Made by a program: the position numbers and the translations under genes
Shown here: positions 31,160 through 38,170 of the stretch, one piece after another
Layout: each line of letters starts with the position of its first letter
Position numbering within the stretch: position 1 is the first letter of the stretch
The notes under the pieces: generated by a model
The model's database searches: none
Told to the model about the DNA's origin: nothing
Seen by the model: the letters and a program-made list of their open reading frames with translations, nothing else
Source of the DNA: a virus
Virus record (IMG/VR): IMGVR_UViG_3300017963_000119
Coordinates: 1 to 43,362 of that record
Reading direction: 5' to 3' (one strand)
Length of the DNA: 43,362 nt

Positions 31160-31453
31160 TCACATGATGTCCAGGATGAACTGCTCTGCCTCCTCAAGCT
31201 CCTGCTTCGCCCTCTGCACATCTCGGAGGATCCTCTGGAGGACATGACCCTCTGGCCCCTGACCCTCATCTGGCGCGGGGTCATTCTGATGCCCCGCCCA
31301 CTCCATGAGCGCTTTGCGCGGGAAGCGGTAGGCCTTGCCCACCCTCACGTGCGGGAGGTCCTTCCGCTTCTTGCACCACGTTGCGAGAGTAGGATAGGTC
31401 ACACCGAGCAACTTTGCCGCCTCTCTGAGATTTAGCTGGTCCTTCTCTTCCAT
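31160..31453 (-). CDS. Excisionase/MerR-type HTH protein
   Basis: 97 residues from ATG at 31453 (GAGG nine bases upstream). The first 50 residues fit the HTH_17 family: LNLREAAKLLGVTYPTLATW, then KVRVGKAYRFPRKALMEWA-type sequence. Such proteins bind DNA in excisionases and small regulators. The C-terminus is helical and acidic. No integrase gene was seen, so a regulator is more likely than an excisionase. It precedes a terminator and the next promoter. Confidence 0.82.
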   Translation of the reverse strand: MEEKDQLNLREAAKLLGVTYPTLATWCKKRKDLPHVRVGKAYRFPRKALMEWAGHQNDPAPDEGQGPEGHVLQRILRDVQRAKQELEEAEQFILDIM

Positions 31454-31464
31454 GTCACTTCACC

Positions 31465-32193
31465 TCACTTAGGCAGCCTGATCTGAATCTGCCTGCCCTT
31501 CTTCGAGAACTGGCCCGTGCTGACAACGTTGTCTCCCCACTTGTCCGCCAGCTTGCGGGTCATCTCATTCATGAACTCCTGCGACCTCACTTCCGCATAC
31601 CCGCCCTTGTTCCTGAACACAGCCCACACCGCCGTAAACCTTGTGTCCTGCCATATCCTTCTGTGCTTGGACAACGTTTGCAATGAGAAGTCGATGTCCG
31701 TGTGATACTTGAGCTCCTCATCGTACCGCTGGCCGTCGTCAATGTACCCCACACATCCGCCCCAGCAAACCGCTCGCAGATGGAACGGTTTATAATCCTG
31801 GTATCGCATCGGGTACCCCGTGCCAAGGAAGAACAAGTTCGTCCCGAGGTCCCGAGCGCAGATGAAGACATGATGCAGCACTTCCGTGCACATAGCCTCA
31901 TTCAGATTGATGATGCGCGGCCCTGGCTCCTGCAGCACTACTCCAATCGAGTAAAGGTCATCGTCCACGGTCACAATGCACTCGTCGTCTTTGATGTTGT
32001 CCAGCATCCAGTTCTTGATCTTTCCCAGGTGGCCAACTCCACACGGATGCCCAATCACCGGACGGCCCGTCGCAGCCTTGTATGTCTCAACCTCCTCTTC
32101 TGCCACCAGGAACTCGACGCGATTTGGAAACAGCCGCATGACCCCAATGTGAAGGTCGTCGGCCCGACCGTGACTCGGACAAATGATCCGCAT
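31465..32193 (-). CDS. GT-A-type glycosyltransferase-like protein (TET-associated GT-like)
   Basis: 242 residues from ATG at 32193 (GGAGG nine bases upstream). The N-terminus (IICPSHGRADDLHIGV, then VEFLVAEEEVETYKAATG) and GVGHLGKIKNWMLDNIKDDE, followed by CIVTVDDDLYSIG, match the layout of GT-A sugar transferases, with VDDD as the metal-sugar site. The overall pattern resembles phage DNA-base glycosyltransferases associated with TET/JBP systems, but I find no hydroxylase. It lies directly downstream of a ParB-like gene. DNA- or protein-directed glycosylation are both possible. Confidence 0.68.
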   Translation of the reverse strand: MRIICPSHGRADDLHIGVMRLFPNRVEFLVAEEEVETYKAATGRPVIGHPCGVGHLGKIKNWMLDNIKDDECIVTVDDDLYSIGVVLQEPGPRIINLNEAMCTEVLHHVFICARDLGTNLFFLGTGYPMRYQDYKPFHLRAVCWGGCVGYIDDGQRYDEELKYHTDIDFSLQTLSKHRRIWQDTRFTAVWAVFRNKGGYAEVRSQEFMNEMTRKLADKWGDNVVSTGQFSKKGRQIQIRLPK

Positions 32194-32196
32194 CTC

Positions 32197-32826
32197 TCAC
32201 GCCCTCCTTTTGAGGAGTTCCATGAGGACTTCCCCATCGAGGACTCGCCCAAGCCCCACTCGCGGTTTCTCTGTCCACCTGCACTTGACCATCTTGAGTC
32301 CAAGCGCCGTCTGGATGTGAGCGAAGTCCACTTCGTCATCGAAGACGAACACAACGTAATTGTGTTTCTCGTTGAAACGCGGAGAGATATCCTCTGCTGC
32401 CTGTGTGCGCGGTGACAGCGACTCACTCTTGCCCTTCTTGTCCTCAATGAGTTCGTGAAGCCTGAACGCCTCTACAAGGCCTCGCCCCATGTCAGTACTC
32501 TCAAGCTCGGCCAGGACCCCTCGGAGGTCCTTCGTGTACCGTCCCTGCAACGTGGCCGCATTGAGCGCGACCATGAGAGCCTGCTCCTTCTCCTCTGGGA
32601 CGTCCACGACATTTACGTCCACCTCCGTGATCCCTTTGGAGCGCATGAGCAGCAAACGCTTCTCACCACCAAGCAGGAACTTGGTGCGCTTGTTCCACAC
32701 CAGCGGGACGACCTGCCCGAACTCTTCGAGCGAGCGCCCTAGCGCCTCTCGATTCTCCTCAGCCATCACTCGCGGGTTCTTCGGATGGAACCGAATGTCC
32801 GCCACCTTCATCTTGACCACTTCCAT
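32197..32826 (-). CDS. ParB-like N-terminal domain protein
   Basis: 209 residues from ATG at 32826 (GGAGG upstream; 32811 possible). The first ~100 residues are a ParB/Srx-type domain: MKVADIRFHPKNPRVMAEEN, ALGRSLEEFGQVVPLVWN, LLGGEKRLLLM (cf. GHRR/GERR). The C-terminus is unrelated. Phage ParB-like proteins act in partition-like, transcription or DNA modification roles; adjacency to a GT-A protein (3-base gap) makes a DNA-modification link worth testing. Confidence 0.82.
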   Translation of the reverse strand: MEVVKMKVADIRFHPKNPRVMAEENREALGRSLEEFGQVVPLVWNKRTKFLLGGEKRLLLMRSKGITEVDVNVVDVPEEKEQALMVALNAATLQGRYTKDLRGVLAELESTDMGRGLVEAFRLHELIEDKKGKSESLSPRTQAAEDISPRFNEKHNYVVFVFDDEVDFAHIQTALGLKMVKCRWTEKPRVGLGRVLDGEVLMELLKRRA

Positions 32827-32846
32827 CTCTCGAGACCTCCTCTCTG

Positions 32847-33476
32847 TCAGAACAACGACTCTTGCTTCCGCGCCTCGGCCTTCTTCTTCCGTCCGTTGGA
32901 TCCCATGAACGACCAATCCTTCCAGTGCTTCGATGCCGACTTCGCTACCTTCTCGGCCTCATCGTGATAGGTGTCGGCGTACGGCAACCCGGGAGGGATC
33001 TCATTCTCAAGGTGATCACCCTCGCCCCAGAAGTCATCAATCGTCTTCCCCATCTGCCGCCCGCGTTTCGTATGTTTGTCCAGTGCCCACTCGGGAACTT
33101 CCAGGTACCACCCCTCCTCTCGTTGTCCGGCCACGAACGCTTGATAGTTGTGGATCTGTCTGGACTTCCTCGCCCGACACATCGCATAGACCACATGGGA
33201 AATGCAGAAGTGGGTGTCTCCGGTCCTGCGCTTTTCTCCCGCGAAGTCGAGGAACCATCGGTAGCAGACATCGACTAACTGAACGATGTCAGGCGCCATC
33301 TCCTCTAGGGCAATCACCCGCAATCGGTACCACAGATATTTCGAGTAGCCGTTGGACAGTTCCATGGCCCAATACAACGCCTCCGTCTCCATACCCCTTC
33401 GGATGGATTTCTGGAGAGCACTCGACACCTCATCGAGCGGATACCCTCCTCCCGTTCGGATCTCATACTCTGACAT
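32847..33476 (-). CDS. RarA/MgsA C-terminal-domain-like protein
   Basis: 209 residues from ATG at 33476 (GGGAGG seven bases upstream). The segment DEVSSALQKSIRRGMETEAL, then YWAMELSNGYSKYLWYRL, then RVIALEEMAPD is close to the C-terminal tetramerisation domain of RarA/MgsA, which acts at stalled replication forks. The AAA+ part is missing, so it may modulate host clamp-loader-like proteins. Basic C-terminus (NGRKKKAEARKQESLF). Confidence 0.75.
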   Translation of the reverse strand: MSEYEIRTGGGYPLDEVSSALQKSIRRGMETEALYWAMELSNGYSKYLWYRLRVIALEEMAPDIVQLVDVCYRWFLDFAGEKRRTGDTHFCISHVVYAMCRARKSRQIHNYQAFVAGQREEGWYLEVPEWALDKHTKRGRQMGKTIDDFWGEGDHLENEIPPGLPYADTYHDEAEKVAKSASKHWKDWSFMGSNGRKKKAEARKQESLF

Positions 33477-33522
33477 CTTGCAACCTCCCTTCCGTGTCTG
33501 TCCATGTTTCCTATTCTGCTTC

Positions 33523-33552
33523 ATTCTCTCACATTATGCACCTTGAGATCAA
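33523..33552 (-). promoter_or_regulatory. Sigma70-type promoter, copy D
   Basis: TTGATC (33552-33547), 18-bp spacer and GAGAAT (33528-33523). The leader GGAAACATGGACA follows at 33511-33499, and then a strong ribosome binding site. Lies directly after a terminator. Confidence 0.65.
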
Positions 33553-33553
33553 G

Positions 33554-33598
33554 CCAAAAGAAAGGGCCCCCGGCCCGAAGGTCGGAGGCCCCGCGCCC
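33554..33598 (-). terminator. Rho-independent terminator, module D
   Basis: G/C-rich imperfect hairpin with loop near CCTTCG and a minus-strand tail TTTCTTTTGG. It ends the transcript of the DUF932-like gene. The promoter copy D starts within a few bases. Confidence 0.75.
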
Positions 33599-33608
33599 AA
33601 GGGAGGAC

Positions 33609-34694
33609 TCAGGCGGCAACTTCATCCAGGAGTTTTCCAGCAAGCCTCTCGGCCTTGACCCTCTGATCCGTATGAGAAATTTGGCGTGCCAGGGCGCTGG
33701 CGCCGTTGACCACATCCATCAAGCTCCGCGCTTGTCCTTCCTCGGCCACCGCGGACTTGATGATACCTGCCGCCTCTCGGGCCTTGTATCCGCGCTTCTG
33801 AAGCCACTCGGTCACATCATCCTCTGTCCTTCCCACCTCCAGCTCTTTCGCCCTCCTGAGCGTATCCTCGACCTGTCTCGCACTCGAATTGGCGTACTCG
33901 GTGAGGATCGGAGCGGCCTCCCGCCTGAACTGGTCTGGTCCCGAGGATCGGTGAACGATCCGCAACTCCCGGTACTCCTGCTGGCCCCAGATGATCCTGT
34001 TGGCGCAGACTCGCCTGTAGAGGAACATGGCCAGTCCGAACGTCGCACTGCCCACTTCGGAGTTCCAAGTGTAGAACCCACGGAACAACGTGTCGCCGTT
34101 CACCTGGATCGGATTCCGTTCGTCCACGAGGAACATGAAGAGATCCCTGTCGCTCGCGTACAGCGTAGTGGAACGCTTCGTCGGTTCGGAGTGGACGTGC
34201 CCAGGCACTCGCCACCGATCGTCCTGGTTGAAATTCTCGACGGCATTGATGACATCGAGGTCCCAGATGCGTCCGTACTTGGCGCCGGTGAACGCCCGCA
34301 TCATCGGCGGCTCCATCATCTCCTCATGGATGGTAAGTCCGTCATCAACAAGGACCATGCCATCCTGTGACTCGCTTTGGTCCAGTCCCCATTGAAGATC
34401 GGGAGCAGCCAGCTCTGCTGGCAGACTCTCCAGGTAGTTCGCGGGTGCCTTAGCCTTGCGGCACATCTGACCGAACGACCAGTTGGTCAAGCCCATCGGA
34501 CCCTCGGCGGTTTCAATGTAGAGGTCATTGTCCTGCGTGGGCATCACCTTGAGGTGCTTCGTCTCTGTGATGAACGACCTGGAGCGGTCCGTTCTCGAGG
34601 CCACTGCGGTCTTTAGCTCTGGAATCGTCGTGAACCTTTGGTCATCAGGCCTGCTCGCCCACTGCCTTGAAGCGGTCGTGTCGTTGCGTGTCAT
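33609..34694 (-). CDS. DUF932-like phage/plasmid protein
   Basis: 361 residues from ATG at 34694 (GGAGG about ten bases upstream). The sequence has the landmarks of the DUF932/phage-plasmid-like family: FGQMCRKAKAPANYLESLPA, RAFTGAKYGRIWDLDVINAV, RDLFMFLVDERNPI, GFYTWNSEVGSATFGLAMFL and RIIWGQQEYREL. These proteins are common on plasmids and phages; the function is unknown. It is the largest early gene. Confidence 0.83.
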   Translation of the reverse strand: MTRNDTTASRQWASRPDDQRFTTIPELKTAVASRTDRSRSFITETKHLKVMPTQDNDLYIETAEGPMGLTNWSFGQMCRKAKAPANYLESLPAELAAPDLQWGLDQSESQDGMVLVDDGLTIHEEMMEPPMMRAFTGAKYGRIWDLDVINAVENFNQDDRWRVPGHVHSEPTKRSTTLYASDRDLFMFLVDERNPIQVNGDTLFRGFYTWNSEVGSATFGLAMFLYRRVCANRIIWGQQEYRELRIVHRSSGPDQFRREAAPILTEYANSSARQVEDTLRRAKELEVGRTEDDVTEWLQKRGYKAREAAGIIKSAVAEEGQARSLMDVVNGASALARQISHTDQRVKAERLAGKLLDEVAA

Positions 34695-34740
34695 GTTCGC
34701 GGTTCCTCCATGGTTCGATGTTCGGGACAATATTGACGGA

Positions 34741-35172
34741 TCACCACGAGAACGCCTCTGGGAGCGCTCGCGGATACTTCGGATCCTCGTGCAACGGGAT
34801 CACGTCATCCGGAAAGTCCTCGGCCCACATCCTGCGGTACGTCTCATCGGCGTAGAACTTGAGGTACACTTCGAGGTCTTGAGGCTCGCACTTGCCCAGG
34901 ATGTCCAGATGGACCCCCATGTTCGGATTGAGCGCGACGTCCTCCGTGAGTTCGTCCAGTTCATCCCAGAGCCACCCGTACAACTCGCGGTCAGATAGGT
35001 GATCCGTGTTGTGCAGGAAGACCCGGATGCTCGCAAGACCCTCCACCAATCGCCGCAACTCCGACGTGATCTCATCGTCGTTGAGCGACCTTGGGGCCCT
35101 GACCTCGACCTTGCGCCTGGCAAGCTGCTCTCGCATCGTGGTCATCGGCACTTCAGCAATCCCACATCTCAT
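34741..35172 (-). CDS. Protein of unknown function, acidic, helical
   Basis: 143 residues from ATG at 35172, overlapping the previous stop in ATGA (GGGAGG upstream). Contains SLNDDEITSELRRLVEGLAS and LYGWLWDELDELTEDVALN. No family recognised. Confidence 0.66.
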   Translation of the reverse strand: MRCGIAEVPMTTMREQLARRKVEVRAPRSLNDDEITSELRRLVEGLASIRVFLHNTDHLSDRELYGWLWDELDELTEDVALNPNMGVHLDILGKCEPQDLEVYLKFYADETYRRMWAEDFPDDVIPLHEDPKYPRALPEAFSW

Positions 35173-35369
35173 AACTTGCGTCCTCCCTTCGTGCGCTTCG
35201 CGTTCTGGATCCACTTGGCTACGTCGGAAGCGGTTAACGCTCCGACCAGATCTGGGGTCTCGCCGCGTGCGAGCGATTCACGCGTCCGTTTCGTGGCCTC
35301 CTCCGTGATGGGGGCCATGACCTCCCTTGCCCGCTCGACAACCTCATCCGAGAAAATGAAACTACTCAT
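35169..35369 (-). CDS. Small helical protein
   Basis: 66 residues from ATG at 35369 (GAGG seven bases upstream; GTG 35375 possible). Basic C-terminus (QNAKRTKGGRKL); overlaps both neighbours. No family recognised. Confidence 0.65.
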   Translation of the reverse strand: MSSFIFSDEVVERAREVMAPITEEATKRTRESLARGETPDLVGALTASDVAKWIQNAKRTKGGRKL

Positions 35370-35724
35370 CGTCACACCTCACTACCCTCACCTCGATCGG
35401 CATTTCGTCCTGGTGACTATAGAACGCTATCATCTCTGAAATCGCAGCCTTTGCTTCTATCTCATAGTCATACTCGCCCCAAGCAGACCACTTTCCCCAC
35501 TCGCTATCCTCATCGCCAGCAAAGGCCACTTGCAGCTCCCACCAACTACTCTCGGAAAGGTCATTCTTCATCGGTCCATCAGCGAGCCTGCCCACCAGCC
35601 GCACACACTCAGCACGCTGGGATATCTCGATTAGTCGTCCGTATTCCTCCGAGTCAGAGAAGTCCCCATCATCCATCGCACGCTTGATCTCTCGAATCCG
35701 ATCCTCGACCTTCTGCTTGCTCAC
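35362..35724 (-). CDS. First gene after promoter B, unknown function
   Basis: 120 residues from GTG at 35724 (GGAGGGAG upstream). Charged, helical: RIREIKRAMDDGDFSDSEEY, then WGKWSAWGEYDYEIEAKAAI and an acidic end. The frame stays open through the conserved leader to an ATG at 35760, so a longer form with METRNQTQ at the N-terminus is possible. Confidence 0.67.
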   Translation of the reverse strand: MSKQKVEDRIREIKRAMDDGDFSDSEEYGRLIEISQRAECVRLVGRLADGPMKNDLSESSWWELQVAFAGDEDSEWGKWSAWGEYDYEIEAKAAISEMIAFYSHQDEMPIEVRVVRCDDE

Positions 35725-35769
35725 TTGCACTCCCTCCTGTGTCTGGTTCCGTGTTTCCATGATGGCATC

Positions 35770-35798
35770 ATTATCCTCTGTTCTCTATCATCCGTCAA
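35770..35798 (-). promoter_or_regulatory. Sigma70-type promoter, copy B
   Basis: TTGACG (35798-35793), 17-bp spacer, GATAAT (35775-35770). An 11-bp palindrome TGATGCCATCA lies just past the -10, and GTTTGA...TCAAAC just before the -35, both good operator positions. Confidence 0.85.
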
Positions 35799-35982
35799 GG
35801 CTGTTTGATAGACCGAGTCAAACCCCCTGCATTTTTCTTTGTCTTTTTTTAATGTCAACGAGACAGTGCCTCAGATCGCCTCAGACTGCACCGCATGCAT
35901 GGGGGTGTTAGGAGTCATCCAAGACCCGATCTTGCCGAATCGCTTCCAGGTGGCACGGAAGGCCTTGAATGGGCCTGACGTA

Positions 35983-36019
35983 GAAAAGGGCCCGCGGTCT
36001 CCCGCGAGCCCCTTCCGTG
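35983..36019 (-). terminator. Rho-independent terminator, module B
   Basis: Minus-strand hairpin AAGGGGCTCGCGG / CCGCGGGCCCTT followed by TTCTA. A larger 9-bp arm pair, CACGGAAGG (35954-35962) with CCTTCCGTG (36011-36019), allows an alternative fold. Confidence 0.82.
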
Positions 36020-36032
36020 GATCCCAAGACTC

Positions 36033-36455
36033 CTACTCGTTACCCATGGCGTCCATGCGGCTGTCAACCATGGCGTCTTCCTCGACGTCCGAGTTGAAGA
36101 CCTGTAGCCTCATGGCCTCGACCTCGCACAACACCTCAACTCTGGCCGTTGCCTCATAGACCTTGACGAGCCGATCGGCAACCTGCCTTCCAAGGAACTC
36201 CCACACAGCATCTTCGAGGATCCGAACGGCCCCCATCATGTCACAATACAGCCCTCGCAACTCCTCATCTCTCGCCCTCCAGGCAACCTCCCCAAATCCA
36301 TGAGCGAACCGCTCGCACTCCTTCTCGGAATGAGCCTGGCGCCGATCCAACTGGTCCACTGTGGCCCGAGCAATATGCCGCACTTTCGCAGCCTTTTGGA
36401 GCGGCTCGCTCAGGATGAAACATACTCCCTTGCTCTCGCACTCACTTCTCCTCAC
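36033..36455 (-). CDS. Helical protein of unknown function
   Basis: 140 residues from GTG at 36455, which overlaps the previous stop in GTGA (GGAGG seven bases upstream). Long charged helices (AKVRHIARATVDQLDRRQAH, RLVKVYEATARVEVLCEVEA) suggest an all-alpha fold. Followed by terminator B. Confidence 0.66.
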   Translation of the reverse strand: MRRSECESKGVCFILSEPLQKAAKVRHIARATVDQLDRRQAHSEKECERFAHGFGEVAWRARDEELRGLYCDMMGAVRILEDAVWEFLGRQVADRLVKVYEATARVEVLCEVEAMRLQVFNSDVEEDAMVDSRMDAMGNE

Positions 36456-36664
36456 CACCGAACCTCCTTCCCCTTGAGCCATATCAGCATGGCCTTCGCC
36501 TGAGCCGGTCTTAACCTCCGTCGCCTGCTGAGCCTTTCGACATCCAGCATGGACATCCTCCAGTCTCCAGGGAGCGCATACAGCCACCGTTGAACTCCCT
36601 TGGATGGATCCCTCTTCCACAGCAACCCCGCCTTCCTCGTCTCGAACTTTCGAACCACGTACAC
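36452..36664 (-). CDS. Small basic protein, start uncertain
   Basis: 70 residues from a GTG at 36664; the frame is open upstream but overlaps the previous gene there, and no ATG lies in the right place. The protein (VRKFETRKAGLLWKRDPSKG, later ERLSRRRRLRPAQAKAMLIW) is very basic, so nucleic acid binding is plausible. Confidence 0.5.
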   Translation of the reverse strand: MYVVRKFETRKAGLLWKRDPSKGVQRWLYALPGDWRMSMLDVERLSRRRRLRPAQAKAMLIWLKGKEVRW

Positions 36665-36693
36665 CGGACATCCCGTGTACCTGAGGTCCTTCT

Positions 36694-36960
36694 CTATGCC
36701 CCACCATTGACCATCACCCTCTGCGTTGCTTCCGAAACGGCCTCCAGCTCCTTGAACCTTCCCACGACTACTCCCATATGATCCAGCGTGCTCTCCCACC
36801 ACTTCAGCCCTCCACATGCCTGCTCTGGCACCTTCGAGTCCTCCAGGGATTTCCAGAACCCTGGGCATCCATTCAGGGCCCGCATGACCTTCATGCAAGC
36901 CTGCACTGCCTCCTCAAAGTCTTCAAGAGCATCGAGCGGCGGCGTTTCCAACAGCACCAT
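36694..36960 (-). CDS. Protein of unknown function
   Basis: 88 residues from ATG at 36960 (GAGGAG seven to eight bases upstream). Helical, acidic N-terminus (LDALEDFEEAVQACMKVM) and a Cys-Gly-rich middle. No known family. Confidence 0.65.
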   Translation of the reverse strand: MVLLETPPLDALEDFEEAVQACMKVMRALNGCPGFWKSLEDSKVPEQACGGLKWWESTLDHMGVVVGRFKELEAVSEATQRVMVNGGA

Positions 36961-36979
36961 GATCGCACTCCTCCTCAGT

Positions 36980-37210
36980 TCAAAACCGCGTGTACGCGGA
37001 CCCATAGGTCTTTTCCATCTTGATGTCATTCTCCTCAGTTGCCTCGAGACTTTTGCCATCCATGAGGTCCTTACCGCAGATCTCACACACGACCGCCTTC
37101 TCGCTCTTGTACCAGATGACTGTGGCGCCCTTTGGGATCCGGGCGCCACAATCTCTGCACTTGCCAGGGTACTTGGATGTCATCACGTACCCGCCGTCAG
37201 ATGTCTTCAC
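36980..37210 (-). CDS. Zinc-ribbon protein
   Basis: 76 residues from GTG at 37210, overlapping the previous stop in GTGA (GGAGG six bases upstream). KCRDCGARIPKGATVIWYKS and later VCEICGKDLMD give a clear four-cysteine ribbon. Function unknown; such proteins often bind nucleic acids. Confidence 0.7.
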   Translation of the reverse strand: MKTSDGGYVMTSKYPGKCRDCGARIPKGATVIWYKSEKAVVCEICGKDLMDGKSLEATEENDIKMEKTYGSAYTRF

Positions 37211-37434
37211 GCATCACCTCCGAAGTGCATGGCAATCAACTCGCGGTCCCATAGATCCTGTTCGGTGTCCGTGAGCCACTCTTCGAGGACATTGAATGCC
37301 TCGCGGACATCCTCGACCACTCCGTTCACGTCCTCATCGAAGAGATCGTCCTCGCGCTTGAACAGGTACTCCAGGCGCTCAGACATCTTCGTGGCTGCCT
37401 GCATTGCGTCTTTGACAGTGACTGCCTCGTGCAT
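37207..37434 (-). CDS. Acidic helical protein
   Basis: 75 residues from ATG at 37434 (GGAAGGGAG upstream). Contains AATKMSERLEYLFKREDDLF and a second acidic helix. No known family. Confidence 0.66.
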   Translation of the reverse strand: MHEAVTVKDAMQAATKMSERLEYLFKREDDLFDEDVNGVVEDVREAFNVLEEWLTDTEQDLWDRELIAMHFGGDA

Positions 37435-37449
37435 GGTGAGTCTCCCTTC

Positions 37450-37668
37450 CTAGTTGTTGAGGACGTCCATCATGTACGCCAGAGCCTTGAGCGCTGAGGC
37501 GATCGATTCGGTGGAGAGATCGGTCAAATCTTCGAGCACCTGATCGCACAGCCTGATGCACTGATCAAGCCTGCCCGCACGTCTCGCGTCCGAGGTCTCC
37601 CAGAGTTGATCTTCTAACGCCGCCTCTGCCATGAGCACTTCGTGTCGAATTGCTGCCACTGCCTCCAT
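37450..37668 (-). CDS. Helical protein of unknown function
   Basis: 72 residues from ATG at 37668 (GGGAGG six to seven bases upstream). All-helical (RHEVLMAEAALEDQLWETSD, LCDQVLEDLTDLSTESI). Preceded by a hairpin. Confidence 0.66.
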   Translation of the reverse strand: MEAVAAIRHEVLMAEAALEDQLWETSDARRAGRLDQCIRLCDQVLEDLTDLSTESIASALKALAYMMDVLNN

Positions 37669-37689
37669 AATGATCCTCCCTTCTGGAGA

Positions 37690-37707
37690 GGGGGCCCGCA
37701 GGCCCCC
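37690..37707 (-). terminator. Hairpin after the first early gene
   Basis: GGGGGCC, loop of four, GGCCCCC: a stable 7-bp stem between the stop cluster at about 37722 and the next gene. No U-run; may be an attenuator or mRNA end. Confidence 0.55.
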
Positions 37708-37721
37708 CCACCTTCTTACTA

Positions 37722-37964
37722 CTACCAATCCAATTCGATGTGAGTCTTGTTCTGGATGCCCTTGATCACATTCATGAGCCCGATGATATTTCCGAGTTGT
37801 GGATTTGATCCTTTCGTCGCAACTCCCTGCCACGCTTCGATCATAAGATCGTCGGATACCTCGAGGTCTCCGATTTTCTGGATCCATCCTTCAATCTGTC
37901 CATCATCATGGACGATCTGCGCGAATTCCCTGGCGGCCTCGATGAACAACTCTTGCTGGGTCAC
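37722..37964 (-). CDS. First early gene after promoter C, unknown function
   Basis: 80 residues from GTG at 37964 (AAGGGAG at five bases). Helical (ELFIEAAREFAQIVHDDGQI) ending in IELDW, followed by three consecutive stops (TAG TAG TAA). The frame is open back to an ATG at 38000 inside the leader, giving METRNQTQ at the N-terminus if used. Confidence 0.65.
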   Translation of the reverse strand: MTQQELFIEAAREFAQIVHDDGQIEGWIQKIGDLEVSDDLMIEAWQGVATKGSNPQLGNIIGLMNVIKGIQNKTHIELDW

Positions 37965-37985
37965 TTGCACTCCCTTCTGTGTCTG

Positions 37986-38170
37986 GTTCCGTGTTTCCAT
38001 GATGCCATCATTATCCTCTGTTCTCACCTATTCGTCAAGGCTGTTTGATACACCGAGTCAAACCCCATGCATTTTCCTTTGTCTTTTTTCACCCCATGCA
38101 AGCCCTTTCGGAGTCCAAATCAGACATTTTGCCTGAGAGGCCCCCAGGATCGCCTGAGACTGCACTTCGT
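37986..38170 (-). repeat. Promoter module, copy C
   Basis: Shares with copy B the leader GGAAACACGGAACC, the palindrome TGATGGCATCA, the promoter, GTTTGA-n9-TCAAAC, the A/G-rich tract and an altered AGGCGATC element (38157-38145). It lacks the terminator of copies A and B. Confidence 0.84.
38010..38038 (-). promoter_or_regulatory. Sigma70-type promoter, copy C (early promoter)
   Basis: TTGACG (38038-38033), 17-bp spacer, GATAAT (38015-38010). The palindrome TGATGGCATCA lies at the expected transcript start. Probably the first early promoter. Confidence 0.84.

Larger units (their letters stand above)
35746..36019 (-). repeat. Terminator/promoter module, copy B
   Basis: Most complete copy; it fills the gap 35725-36032. 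In minus-strand order: terminator (36019-35983), CGATCTTGCC-type stretch shared with copy A, AGGCGATCTGAGGC element (35884-35868), A-rich tract, the inverted repeat GTTTGA-n9-TCAAAC, promoter, palindrome TGATGCCATCA and leader GGAAACACGGAACC. Confidence 0.88.

Noticed and set aside
31160-31453. Excisionase for an integrated prophage
   Set aside because: The HTH family fits, but no integrase or attachment site was found, so a regulator is more likely.
31702-32415. 237-codon plus-strand open frame
   Set aside because: Antisense to the GT-A-like and ParB-like genes, which have recognisable motifs.
33504-34370. 288-codon plus-strand open frame
   Set aside because: Antisense to the DUF932-like gene and runs through terminator and promoter D.
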